DNA from: Allium sativum
Taxonomy: Eukaryota > Streptophyta > Magnoliopsida > Asparagales > Amaryllidaceae
DNA: 64,000 bases
Assembly: GCA_030737875.1 (NCBI GenBank)
Contig: CM060920.1
Coordinates: forward strand, 482,514,861 to 482,578,860
Direction of reading: 5' to 3'
Shown here: one piece after another, positions 43,336 through 53,513 of the stretch
Layout of the letters: each line of letters opens with the position of its first letter
Numbering within the stretch: the stretch's first letter is position 1
Position numbers and translations under genes: made by a program
Notes under the pieces: generated by a model
Told to the model about the DNA's origin: nothing
Seen by the model: only the letters and a program-made list of their open reading frames with translations
Databases searched by the model: none

Positions 43336-44669
43336 GATATGCTGCTTTAGAAAGTCGTATCTCTCGCTGTCTATATACACATAATGAAGCGTGTGGATTA
43401 CTTTCTTCATTTTTAACAAATTTAAGAACTCTTCTTGATTTCCAGCGGTCCCTCCAGGTAATCTTTTTCTTTATTTTCCTTTGAATTTATTTTGCATGCC
43501 AAGTTATTGTGCTTAATCCCATTCGGATCGGACCCTGATCCGAACAGCCTTCCCTCTTTTATCGATTGATACTGGGTTTGTAGGCCAGAATGGGTTGGTG
43601 GGCTTGTACCCCGGTTCGAGCGGGAAAAAAGGATGGGAATATGTGTGGTCACCATCAACATGTATATAAATCGGCCACCTACCTCGTTCCTCCTTCTTCC
43701 TTTTGCTGCCCCGTTATTATTCTCTACACCGAAACAATAGCTTTCAAAAAACTTCACAAAACTTCAAAATTATTCTCGTTAGTTTCCAAATCAAACCCGT
43801 AAGTAGGATAAAACTTCAATTCGCCTTCGTAATAACTGATTTTAGTTAAGATTTGTAGTTAATTTTAAATAATTTGAGCATGGAGCATTCCCGGCTTCAA
43901 CGCCGTGACCCTCACTTCTCTCGCCGTCGCCGTTTGAGGCTCCGCCATCACCTCAAGGCATTGTGAGATAGGGTCAGGCTTTATCGTTGGATTCTCGAGC
44001 ACATAGGGGGCTCAGCCTTAATTAGGTTTTTGACACGGAATTGGGTTCGGTACTGGCTGAGTTAGAAGGAAGACGAAGACGAGGAGAGGAACTGGGATCA
44101 GTTCGGATGGCTAAACATTAGAGTGAAGGCAAAAAAGCGAGAGAGGTTCATATGACCTGGTCGGGTCGGAGTAAAAAGCAAAGAGAGGAAACAAAGCTCA
44201 CTTGACTGGGTCGGGTCGGAGTGAGAAACAAGAAGGAAGAGAGGCATGGATACTCAAGTCACTCCGGACCGCTCCGAACCCTTACTTCTGAACCAATCCG
44301 GTTTTGCTTGCTGGGTGTGAATGTTTGCTTCAGGCCAAAACATGGCTTTGCCTCCCGATACGATCCCAACACATACTCCCGAACCGAACCGAAGCAGTCC
44401 ATCTTAATGCACAAGAATTTGTCCAATTGGCTAAATCAATGTTTGACATAACCTTCAACTTAAAGAACAGTTAGGATAGCGCCTTATGAACATAAACGAA
44501 CATCAAGGACTATTCTGGACATTACTGCTTTATCGAACCTTTGCATCACGCTCTCATGTGTTTACTTTTCATCTTTTGCACACATAGCACACACTTTAAT
44601 TCACACACGGGGGGATACGGGCTATCTTTCTCTAACTTATGTTATTGCTTCTTCAGTAGTTTAGTGATC
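43336..44669 (+). promoter_or_regulatory. Promoter and leader region of the antisense gene of element D
   Basis: TATATAAA at 43663-43670 is followed by a pyrimidine-rich start region. A strong donor (ccc|gtaagt, GT at 43799) and an acceptor (ttgcttcttcag, ending 44656) would define a leader intron of about 858 bp ending 13 bases before the ATG at 44670. The would-be intron includes an Arg-rich short ORF from 43880 and a repeated phrase (ctgggtcgggtcggagt, near 44158 and 44205). Upstream, catt-cggatcggaccctgatccg resembles motifs in the LTR of D. Confidence 0.5.
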
Positions 44670-47600
44670 ATGGCAGAGAGACGTTCATCTAGGTTAGCAA
44701 AGAAGATAGAAGTTATAGAAACTTCCGAGAAATTTACTATTGGTGACATATCCTCTCCCTCCAACCCTGAATGGGACGATGAGGGCCCAGATTATGAAGT
44801 AGAAGCTCACAATAGTGAAATACTTTCTGATAGTGAAGTTTCTCTTGGCGATGAAGAGGAAGGAGGGATAGGAGATAATCAGGCTCCTGATGAGTTTGAG
44901 TCTGCCATTATATTGGAGTTACCCAAAGATTCTGTTGAATCGACGGTTGATGATGACAAACTTGTTCGAATATGTCTAAAGCATGGGATACTGAAAAGAG
45001 ATACCCTGGTGCCATCGAAAGCAGATCGTCCCACAATCCTCTGGAAGGATTTATGGCAGTTACCCGATTGATGTATATGGTAGGGGCTATTCCACCGTTT
45101 CCGCCTTTTGTCGTCGACTTTCTGAGACAGATGCGGATTTCCCCCATGCAGTTACATCCCAACTCTTATGCTTATTTATACACCTTATATATAGCGCACA
45201 AAGACGTTTTAGGTGTAGAGCCTACCTTCGATGATGTCCACTTTTTTTATAATTTCAAGCATCGGACTCAAGAGACTCCTTCCTTCTCATATTTTGAATC
45301 AGTCCCAAAAAGGAAAATTATTACAGCTCCGTTTAGCAGTAAGGCTTCCGATTCTACGCTCGAATGGTTTTATATCAGGCAGCAGCCGGGGTGCACCAAA
45401 AGATGGACCAAATCAAGTAAAGCACCGATTTTCTAGATCTCAATTTTAAATGTTCATGCCAACACATTAACCTGCTTTCTTTTTCATTCGCAGTTGATAA
45501 CCCAAAACAAATATCGGATCGATTGTACTTTGATCGTTTGCATCGACTTCTCAATGGCGATCAAAAGTTTCTAACCATCGACGAAGTTCTTAAGGATGAG
45601 TATCTCCATCATCACGGGTTACTATCTATTACCCGTAGCATAGGTCATGGGACGGGTCCATATATATACATACCCCCGGTAGACATTATTACTGAGATGG
45701 GCGAGGGCTCGAAAGGTCCAACAGTACCTCTTCGGACTTCACCTTCTCCATCTTCAACTCAAGACGATGAGTTAGCCAACATAGCTGAAAAGCACAGAGA
45801 AGGGTATACCGTCCCTGATGACGCTATTTCTCCTGAGAAGTCAACATCTCCTAAAGAGCTGCCAACAGATGCTTCTCAAGGAGATGCCCCTACTACCGAT
45901 GATTCCACATTTAAGGGTTTAGGAGGTCTCCCCCTGTCTGAAACCATCTATACTTCAGAGGACTTTGGCACAAATCCTTTAACTTTCACTTCTTCAGAGG
46001 AGACTACTCCTGTGAAGGCCAAAGAGCCCACTCGCGCTAGTCTGGCTTCAGACTCGGGTTTGTCGGCGGGGATGCCTCTTAGGATGCACTCAACACATTA
46101 GCACCACACATCACAGCACTCACTTCTTATGTGAACACTAATTCTGAATTCCACTTACATCGTTGCGCTGGTACAATGTCTCGCCCTTACTACGATGTTA
46201 GAAAAATGCGCCATAGCATGTCTAGACCTCCTTCCGATATCGAGCATGATCACCGTGAGTGCCGGGGCAGAGATGACAGAAGGCCTCATGATTCTTATCG
46301 ACCACATACCTCGCGCTCGCGTTCCCCCGTCTAGTCGGATCCAGACAGATATAAGAGCTACCAGAGTCGTCGAGGAGAAGACACGTCGCAGCCCAAAGAC
46401 CGAACTTCTCCTCAAGATAAACACAGTCAGGAAAAAAGTCCACCGAAACATACTGATTCACGAGACAAACACAAGATTTCTGAGAAACGATCTGGAAAGG
46501 ATGATACAGCCATCGTCCCGACTAAGCAAAAAGACACTGAACTAACATACTGCAAACCTCCACCACTGGATGCTGAGTCCAAAGTTAAGCTGGCATATCT
46601 GGAGAAGCAGTTCCTAGATCATTACTTTGAGAATCTGACTTTTTTACCGACACTCGAGCCTATTTCCTCAAAGTGGGCGGATGAGGCTAGAGCAAAGATT
46701 GACGCGGTCGAGAAGCAAAACACGGAGATGTTCAAATATTCACGCAATCTCTCCAGAATTATTCAGACTTTAATTACAGATGTTAATTCAATGAAAAAGA
46801 CTGCGGATTCTGATGAAAAGGACTTGAAAAATATGGAGAAGGACCTAGAAGACACACAGGCTCAACTATTCATCGCTCAATGAGACGCCAACAACTTCAA
46901 ACAGCAATTTGAGGAGTTACAGAAGCGTTATCATGACTTGTTGGAATCTCATAGTCAAGAGCGTTTGGAGTTGAAGAAACAAGCGGAAGACGCTAAGCTG
47001 GACAATGTCAAGATGCAACTGGCTTATAATACTCTTGAGCAAGAAAAAGCCGAGTTAGCGAGAAAAAATGCTAAACTGGAGAAACGAAACGCTGACTTGG
47101 AGTCCAAGTTAATGGAAGCCGAGAATAGGGCTGACCTAGCTGAGGGGAATGTGGAGAACGTCATTAAGTATGCTGAAGAGACCCGTAAATAGCTATTAGA
47201 GGCTCAGGAAGAAGTGCACGGTTTTGGCGAATTACTGATTGAATTCTTTGCGCACATAATTCGTCGCCGAAACATCTCTTGGATTGAAGACTATCCAACT
47301 ACCTTAGTTCACGTATGGAGTCAAATAATCGAATGGGAGAAAGAGGAACTTAAGGTAGACTTAGTTGATGAAGATAAACTTATGGAGAAGTATCTGAGAG
47401 ATGATGAACCAGCACGCCTGGCCGAGGGCGTCGCCTCATTGCCGCTACTATGGAGGAGGAGAAGCGGTTTGCCAAACAAAAGAATATCCCTGAGGCTGGT
47501 TCTTCTTCCGCTACCGCTGAAGCTACTAAAGTAGAGGGATATGATTTGGAGAACCCAGGAATTCCTCAGGCGTCTCTTTTATTTCCTATACCCGAATCAG

Positions 47601-48343
47601 CGTCAGAGACGGTAGTCACTCCAATTGAGAGACCACCGGAAGGTATTTCTACCTTTTCACCTCAATTGTCAAGGTCGTCTCCACCTTTCATCACATAATT
47701 GGGAAATCAATGGAGGATCCTTTATTTTCTCCTGAGTTGATAACTCTTGCTTCTCATTCTGTTGGTGCTAGATCAGCCGAGAAGATCGATGAGCCTCAGG
47801 GCTCCTCTATTAGAGAGGAATCCGTGAAAAAGGCTCGGGGAGGACAGGATAAGGCTACCACCGCCGAATCCGTAGGAGGCACTGAACTGTTTAAGGCTGA
47901 CACTTCTCATGATGACGAGATGATAGATGCCTTAAAAGACGACGGTGGTAATGAAGGGCATGAAGAAGATCCTGATGTGGCTATAATTGGGGATTCAAAA
48001 AGTGCCGATGGCATTACTTTGGATGAAATGAAAGCCGATTAAGACAAATGCATGCAGCTAAAAACTGAAGACTTGAACCCCGAAAGCCTTAAGCCCCTTG
48101 CAGTGGTGGATCCTGGATCAAGGTTAGTCATTAAGCTTTCAACTAGGTCTATTACAGAAGAGCTTGCTAAAAAAATCTTCTCTTGATTCCAGTATTCCAG
48201 CTCCTGGGAAGAAATCCACCGATTCTTGTACTTCAACTATAGAGAAGAAGAAGCCAAAGCGTCTTATGACTGATGCTGAAAAAGAGGCTAGGGCTACTCA
48301 TAAGGCTGCCAAAAAATCCAAGTCCGCTCCAAAGCCCAAGTGA
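44670..48343 (+). pseudogene. Antisense ORF of element D (Tat aORF, PF04195-like, coiled coil)
   Basis: Runs opposite to gag-pol between pol and the 3' LTR. It starts MAERRSSRLAKKIEVIE with an acidic N-terminus. From about 44990, in another frame, comes a domain resembling the plant 'putative gypsy type transposon' family: VGAIPPFPPFVVDFLRQMRI then SPMQLHPNSYAYLYTLYIAH. A 77-bp intron (45417-45493, GT...AG) precedes VDNPKQISDRLYFDRLHRLL. An SR-rich segment lies at 46230-46330. A long coiled coil follows (46590-47190, with LEKRNADLESKLMEAENRA) and then an acidic, Pro/Ser-rich tail ending in a Lys-rich C-terminus (KPKRLMTDAEKEAR) at 48343. In-frame stops at about 46881, 47190, 47696, 48040 and 48183, and frameshifts, break it. 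Function is unknown; similar antisense ORFs are known in Grande- and Retand-type Tat elements. Confidence 0.75.
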
Positions 48344-49148
48344 TGAAGTGCTTTGTTTTATTTTTATATTCAATTGGTCCGCAATTGTTGCAGCGAGTGC
48401 GGCCCTCGCATCTTTTGCTTTATTTCCCTGTACAAGCTCATGTGTTTGTAAATAATAATAGTTTATTACCTGCAATGTCTGATAGTTGTTAGTTTAGTAC
48501 TTAAGTAAAAATGAAAAAGCATGTCATATTACAGTTATATAATAAAGTTATTGTTGAGGGGAATATGTGTACACATTTTTGCCCCAATCAATCTTGGGTA
48601 ACTAAGCATGAATTGTTCAAGACTGATTAAACTCAAAATCCAATTGCCTCGGATTCTACGACGGGGCCATTTTCCTTTCGTCATTGATGCCTATTCTTTC
48701 TAGCATCTTTATACTTACCTGTCCCATAACCAGGTTAGAGTATTGTTGGATCGGTCTCTCATCCGGGTGCACCTTCACACCCCAAGGGACGTCGTCTTCC
48801 CGTCCTTTATACTCTCTCTCGATTCATGAGAGTTAGAGTTATGAATGTCATCTTCCCATTCTTTTGCGTTCTATCATGCAAGAGGTCATTTTGTTCGCTC
48901 CTGCACATAGGTTATTTCCAATTTTCCAGATTTTATTTAATGTTTCGTATTTCATGGTCATGATAAAATGATTGTCAAATATGTCGGTAATGCAGGAAAA
49001 TAAATGACACGCGATATTTTTATAGTGGTTCAGCTAAGTCGTAGCCTACATCCACTTCATAATCCTTTGTTCATATAAACAGACTTTTTAAGGCAAGTCG
49101 TGCCTTTTTACACAGCTTATAAAAACAAAAAAGGAAGACATTTCATAT
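48344..49148. other. Non-coding region between the antisense gene and pol of element D
   Basis: Holds the conserved 14-mer GTGCGGCCCTCGCA (48397-48410), which sits in a small hairpin with the preceding GCGAG. Possible polyadenylation signals (aataataa near 48452) follow. At about 48985-49075 a stretch (tttttatagtggttcagc, then tagcctacatccactt) resembles part of the LTR of D (30030-30085), as a partial internal copy. The rest shows nothing recognisable. Confidence 0.6.
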
Positions 49149-50684
49149 TTAGCTCAGATATCGTCGTAAGTGCTGAGCATTCCAAGCTATGGGAATCTCT
49201 TCACCGTCCACGGTCGTTATCTTGAATGCTCATGTATCAAGCTTCCGTTGGATGGTGTATGGCCCTTCCCATTTTGGACCCAATTGGGTCGTAGGTGGGA
49301 AGACTCGTTTCAATACTAGATCTCCTGGTTCAAAAGTTTTGAAGCGAACTTTCTGATCATAATAACGTGCTACTTGATGTCGATGTCTCGAGGCACGTAA
49401 GTCTGCTTCGTATCTTTTTTCTTCAATCATATCAAGAGACTCTAAGAGGAGTGTCCTATTTGTCATTGGGTCATAATACGCGACTCGATGAGAAGGGACT
49501 TCCAATTCTACCGGAATCACTGCTTCTGACCAAAAGGAAAGTGCATAGGGAGTATGGCCCGTAGCCGTCTTAAAGGTTGTCCTGTAGGCCCATAAAGATA
49601 GTGGCAACTCATCTACCCATTTGGCGTTGGCCCGCTCCAACCGCTTCTTCAAGATAGATTTAATGACTTTATTTTTGGCTTCGACCTGACCATTTGACTG
49701 TGGGTGAGCTACTGCAGTGTATCGTTTATCAATCTTGTATTTCTGGCAGAAGTTTCTGAACTCGATGTTGTCGAACTGTGTCCCATTATCAATTATGACG
49801 GTCTTCGGTATCCCAAATCGAAAAATAATGTTTCTGACCACAAAACTGATCACCTTCCTCGTTGTGATGGTTATTAAAGGTTCAACTTCCACCCGTTTTG
49901 TGAAATAGTCCACGACGACGATCAGGTACTTAGCTCCTCCTCTGGCAATAGGTAAAACTCCATTAATGTCAATTCCCCACATGGAAAACGACCATGGGCT
50001 TACCATCAACTTGAGCTGAGTCGGAGGCGCTCTGGGAACTTTGGCAAGTCTTTGACATCTGTCGCAGCATCGCGAATAATCAGCCGCGTCTTTATTCACG
50101 GTAGGCCAGAAATATCCATACTGTAATACTTTCTTTGCTAGGGTTTGGCCCCCAATGTGGTCTCCATACTCACCTTGATGTACTTGTTGCAGTACACGTT
50201 TAATGTCTTCGTGTGCGATACACCGTAATAGGGGCATTGAAAACCCTTGGCGATAAAGGACGTCGTCCTGTAAAACGTATCTTGTAGCCTTGCGTCTTAC
50301 AGCTCGCCTTTCGCTCTTTTTCAACGGGAGGGTTCCATTCTTGAGAAAATTCTTGATCGATGTCATCCGGGATAACCTCTCTTGGTCGACTTCCAAGGCT
50401 AGCTCTGCTTCCATTATGTCGAAACTCGGTGATTCCAAAATGTCTATCGAAACCATTTCAGTTTCTTTAGGATTATCAGAACTTGCCAGCTTCGCCAGTC
50501 GATCTGCTTTCTGGTTTTCCATTCTTGGAATATGCGTTATGCTGTAATGCTCCAAACTTCCCAACAGCTCCTTTACCTTTTTGAGATAAGTAATGATTCG
50601 AGGTCCTTTAGCAGTAAATTCTTCCCGAACCTGGCATACATCTGTCTTGGAATCGCAATAAATATCTAGTGTCTTCACTCCCAA
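49149..50684 (-). pseudogene. pol: Second RNase H end and near-intact integrase of element D
   Basis: A 484-codon open stretch plus a 26-codon tail after one TGA (49230-49232) that ends at TAA 49149-49151. It starts inside RNase H (LDIYCDSK, catalytic Asp). The linker is SITHIPRMENQKADRLAKLAS. The integrase zinc domain shows HQGEYGDHIGG and CDRC. The core has Asp in WGIDINGVLP, Asp in VIIDNGTQFDN and Glu in HPQSNGQVEAKNK, so the DDE triad is complete. The C-terminal module includes VRFKTFEPGDLVLKRVF and KWEGPYTI. It is the best-preserved enzyme in the window and could be active if expressed, although the upstream stops would prevent its synthesis as a polyprotein. Confidence 0.93.
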
Positions 50685-50957
50685 TTCTTTGGCGAGTCTC
50701 AGCCCGACAATCAGGGCTTCATACTCGGAATCTTTGTTAATAGCAGCAAACTCTAATCCTAATGCATATTAAATAGATCGTCCTTCAGGAGTTATTAAAA
50801 CAACTCTGGTGCCGGACTTTCGATCATTTTTGGCTCCATCCGTATATAGCTTCCACGGACTAAGCTCTAACTCTTGGTCCAAATTAACTACCTTGTCACC
50901 CACCGTTTCCTCTTCGGGAATTGTAAATTCAGCTATAAAGTCAGCCAATGCCTGCAC
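50685..50957 (-). pseudogene. pol: Second RNase H of element D, N-terminal part
   Basis: Same frame as the integrase. It shows LSPWKLYTDGAKNDRKSG with the first catalytic Asp, then, past a TAA at 50769-50771, AINKDSEYEALIVGLRLAK with the Glu. Presence of a second RNase H after the connection region marks a Tat element. The Asp, Glu and Asp are kept, unlike in element B. Confidence 0.85.
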
Positions 50958-50969
50958 CCTTATTGATCT

Positions 50970-51716
50970 TCATGGATGAAAATTCAAATCAAATTGACTC
51001 AGCTCGATGTTCCATTTAAGTAACCGCCCCGATGCTTCGGGTTTTTGCAACACTTGTCTCAAAGGTTGATCAGTATATACAACTATTATGTGAGCCTGAA
51101 AATAATGACGAAGTTTGCGGGAAGCAATCAGGAGGCTATAAGCAAGCTTTTCTATCTTCGGATAAGTACGTTCCGCAGCAGCTAGCTTCTTTCTCACGTA
51201 ATATACAGGCTTCTGGACTTTATCCTCTTTACGTACTAATGCCGTACTGATGGCGTGGGATGACACCGCTAAGTAGATAAACAAATCCTCATGTCCCACG
51301 GGTTTTGATAATATTGGAGGCTTTTCTAATAAGTCTAATAGATTCTGGAACGCCTCCACACAATCGGGGGTCCACTCAAAATTTCGCTTTCCTCGTTTTA
51401 TGAGATTGAAGAAAGGTACACATTTATCTGTAGCTTTGGAGATAAACCTACTCAATGCAGCAACTTTTCCGTCCAAGCTTTGAACGTATTTGATCTTGCA
51501 TGGTTCTTCAATATCCCATATTGCTGCTATTTGGCTAGGATTTATCTCAATTCCTCGAGAACTCACAATAAACCCAAGGAATTTTCCAGATGCGACCCCA
51601 AACGAACATTTTAGGGGGTTTAACTTCATCCCATATCTTCGAAGAATACCAAACATTTCAGCTAAGTCCCTTGTATGGTCGGAAGATTGTTTATACTTCA
51701 CAAGCATGTCATCCAC
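50970..51716 (-). pseudogene. pol: RT thumb and first RNase H of element D
   Basis: Begins MDDMLVKYKQSSDH, just after the mutated Tyr of YVDD. It shows GILRRYGMKLNPLKC, LGFIVSSRGIEINPSQI, FEWTPDCVEAFQNL, DLFIYLAVSSHAISTAL, PVYYVRKKLAAAE and the end of the connection region (LLKWNIELSQFDLNFHP). It closes with a TGA where CGA (Arg) is expected, consistent with cytosine deamination at a CpG. The frame continues as RSIRVQALADFIAEF. Confidence 0.9.
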
Positions 51717-52483
51717 TTAAACCTCCATGGTTTCCCCGATTTGATTATAAAACATGCGGTTGACTAGGCGCTGATACGTGGCTCCTGCATTCTTTAACCC
51801 AAATGGCATTACCACGTAACAATATAACCCCAAGTCTGTAATGAACCTTGTATGCTCTTGATCTGGTATGTGCATGGGAATTTGATTGTACCCAGAATAG
51901 GCGTCCATAAAGGATAAAAGCTCGTGCCCGGCCGTCGAATCTACTAGCTGATCAATTCTGGGGAGAGGAAAGCTATCCTTCGGGCAAGCCTTGTTCAAAT
52001 CAGAAAAGTTGATACATGTTCGCCACTTCCCGTTTGACTTTTTGACCAGGACCAGATTCGATATCCAATCGGGATATTTCGAATCCTTAATGAATCCATT
52101 ATCTTTTATTTCTCTACCTCTTCTTTTAAAGCTGCTGACTACTCTGGGCCTAACAACCGTCTCTTCTGTTTGACTGGTGGGTGCTTAGGATTAATACACA
52201 AAGAGTGGCTCATGATGGTAGGAGAAATCCCACACATGTCAACGTGAGTCCAGGCAAACACATCCAGATTTGCCTTTAAAAAATCAGCCAACTCTTTTGC
52301 TCGGACTAGATCTAGTTACGAGCCGATCTTTAGTACTTTTGTCGAATTTGTCTCATCAGTAGGTATATCTACTGTTATGTCGTTGGGAGTCGCCTTCCTA
52401 TCCTTGGGTTCTCTATCCTCTCTGGGATCTATATCCTCGAGAACATCTGAGAGCGACTCTCTTGGGGTAGGACCCCTTAATTG
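51717..52483 (-). pseudogene. pol: Reverse transcriptase N-terminal part of element D
   Basis: The acidic linker (52090-52480) and RT fingers lead to NKACPKDSFPLPRIDQLVDS, LLSFMDAYSGYNQIPM, VVMPFGLKNAGATYQ and ETMEV. The stop TAA at 51717-51719 falls on the Tyr of the catalytic YVDD; the next codons are Val-Asp-Asp. So the two metal-binding Asp survive directly after a nonsense codon. Other breaks lie near 52316 (TAA after KIGS) and around 52100-52130. Confidence 0.88.
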
Positions 52484-53455
52484 CTATGTTGAGTTCTCCT
52501 TTGGAGGGGCAGAATCATCCTTATTCATTATCATCTTTAACTCTGTCATGTAACAAGCTCGTCCCGTAGCTTGGTCGCCCCTCATCACCTCAATTCCTGA
52601 GTCAGTCGAAAATTTAAGCAGCAAGCACCAAGGTGCAATACATGCCCTAAACTCGGCAAGGGCCGGTCGGCCTAGGAAGGCATTGTAGGGCGACTCCACA
52701 TCCAAAACTACAAACAGCAGGATCCTTACTCTCTGGCGATCTCCCTACCCTAATGTGACTAGTAATTCCACATGGCCTATCGGAGCCGTCGATGCTCCGT
52801 TGAAGCCACGTATCCATCCTTCGCATGGCTTTAGATCTTTTGCTTCGAGTCTCATTTGTTCGAAAGCTTTCTTGAAGAGGATATTGACCGAGCTCTTGTT
52901 GTCCACTAACACTTTATGGACTAAAGCAGGGCCAATTGTCGTGGTAATCACTAGTGGATCGTCAGTTGGGGATTGAACTCCGGAATCATCTCTACTGCGG
53001 AATACGACGTCGTCTGACATTGTCTTTTGTTGTTTTATTGGAGTAACGTCTTCGAGGCTACTGCATTCTCCTACCTCAAAATGCTTGGTGGCATTGACGT
53101 TCTGATCCATTGCTTTAAAACTACGACCAACTAGGTGAGGTCCGCCTATAATAGTATTGATAATGATCCCCTTACCTTTCTGCTGGGCTATGGGTTTTGA
53201 AGTAGGCTGGTTTTGGTCCGGGGCTTGTCCCCCTTGCCCCCTGTCCCTTGGGGCAACCTTGTACTCGTCTAACTTCCCTTCCCGCAGCAATCTTTCAACC
53301 ATATCTCTCAAATGACGGCATTCATTGGTGGAATGACCGTGGGTTCCATGGAACAAACAAAACGTTCCCGTTGCGATCTCTTTCTCAGCGGAGTCTCTGG
53401 GTGGTGGTTTTTTGTACTGCAATATGCTATATGTATCCAAGTAAATATTCTCCAA
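52484..53455 (-). pseudogene. pol: Gag zinc motif and protease of element D
   Basis: Contains the single CFH-type knuckle (CLFHGTHGHSTNECRHLRD) of Tat gag, the linker GKGIIINTIIGGPHLVGRS, and the protease. The active site is LVDNKSSVNILFKKAFEQM, with Lys in place of the canonical Gly, parallel to DNRSS in element B. The C-terminal half, NAFLGRPALAEFRACIAPW, follows after a frame break at 52706-52744. Confidence 0.87.
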
Positions 53456-53513
53456 CCTATCACTTAACGGCGTATAATTTTCAAAAGTCTGGAATCTGGG
53501 TCTTTTACTAGAG

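Noticed and set aside
45231..46545. Alternative-frame ORFs across the antisense gene of D (for example 46155-46451 minus strand)
   Set aside because: They overlap the better-supported antisense coding frames and show no recognisable protein.
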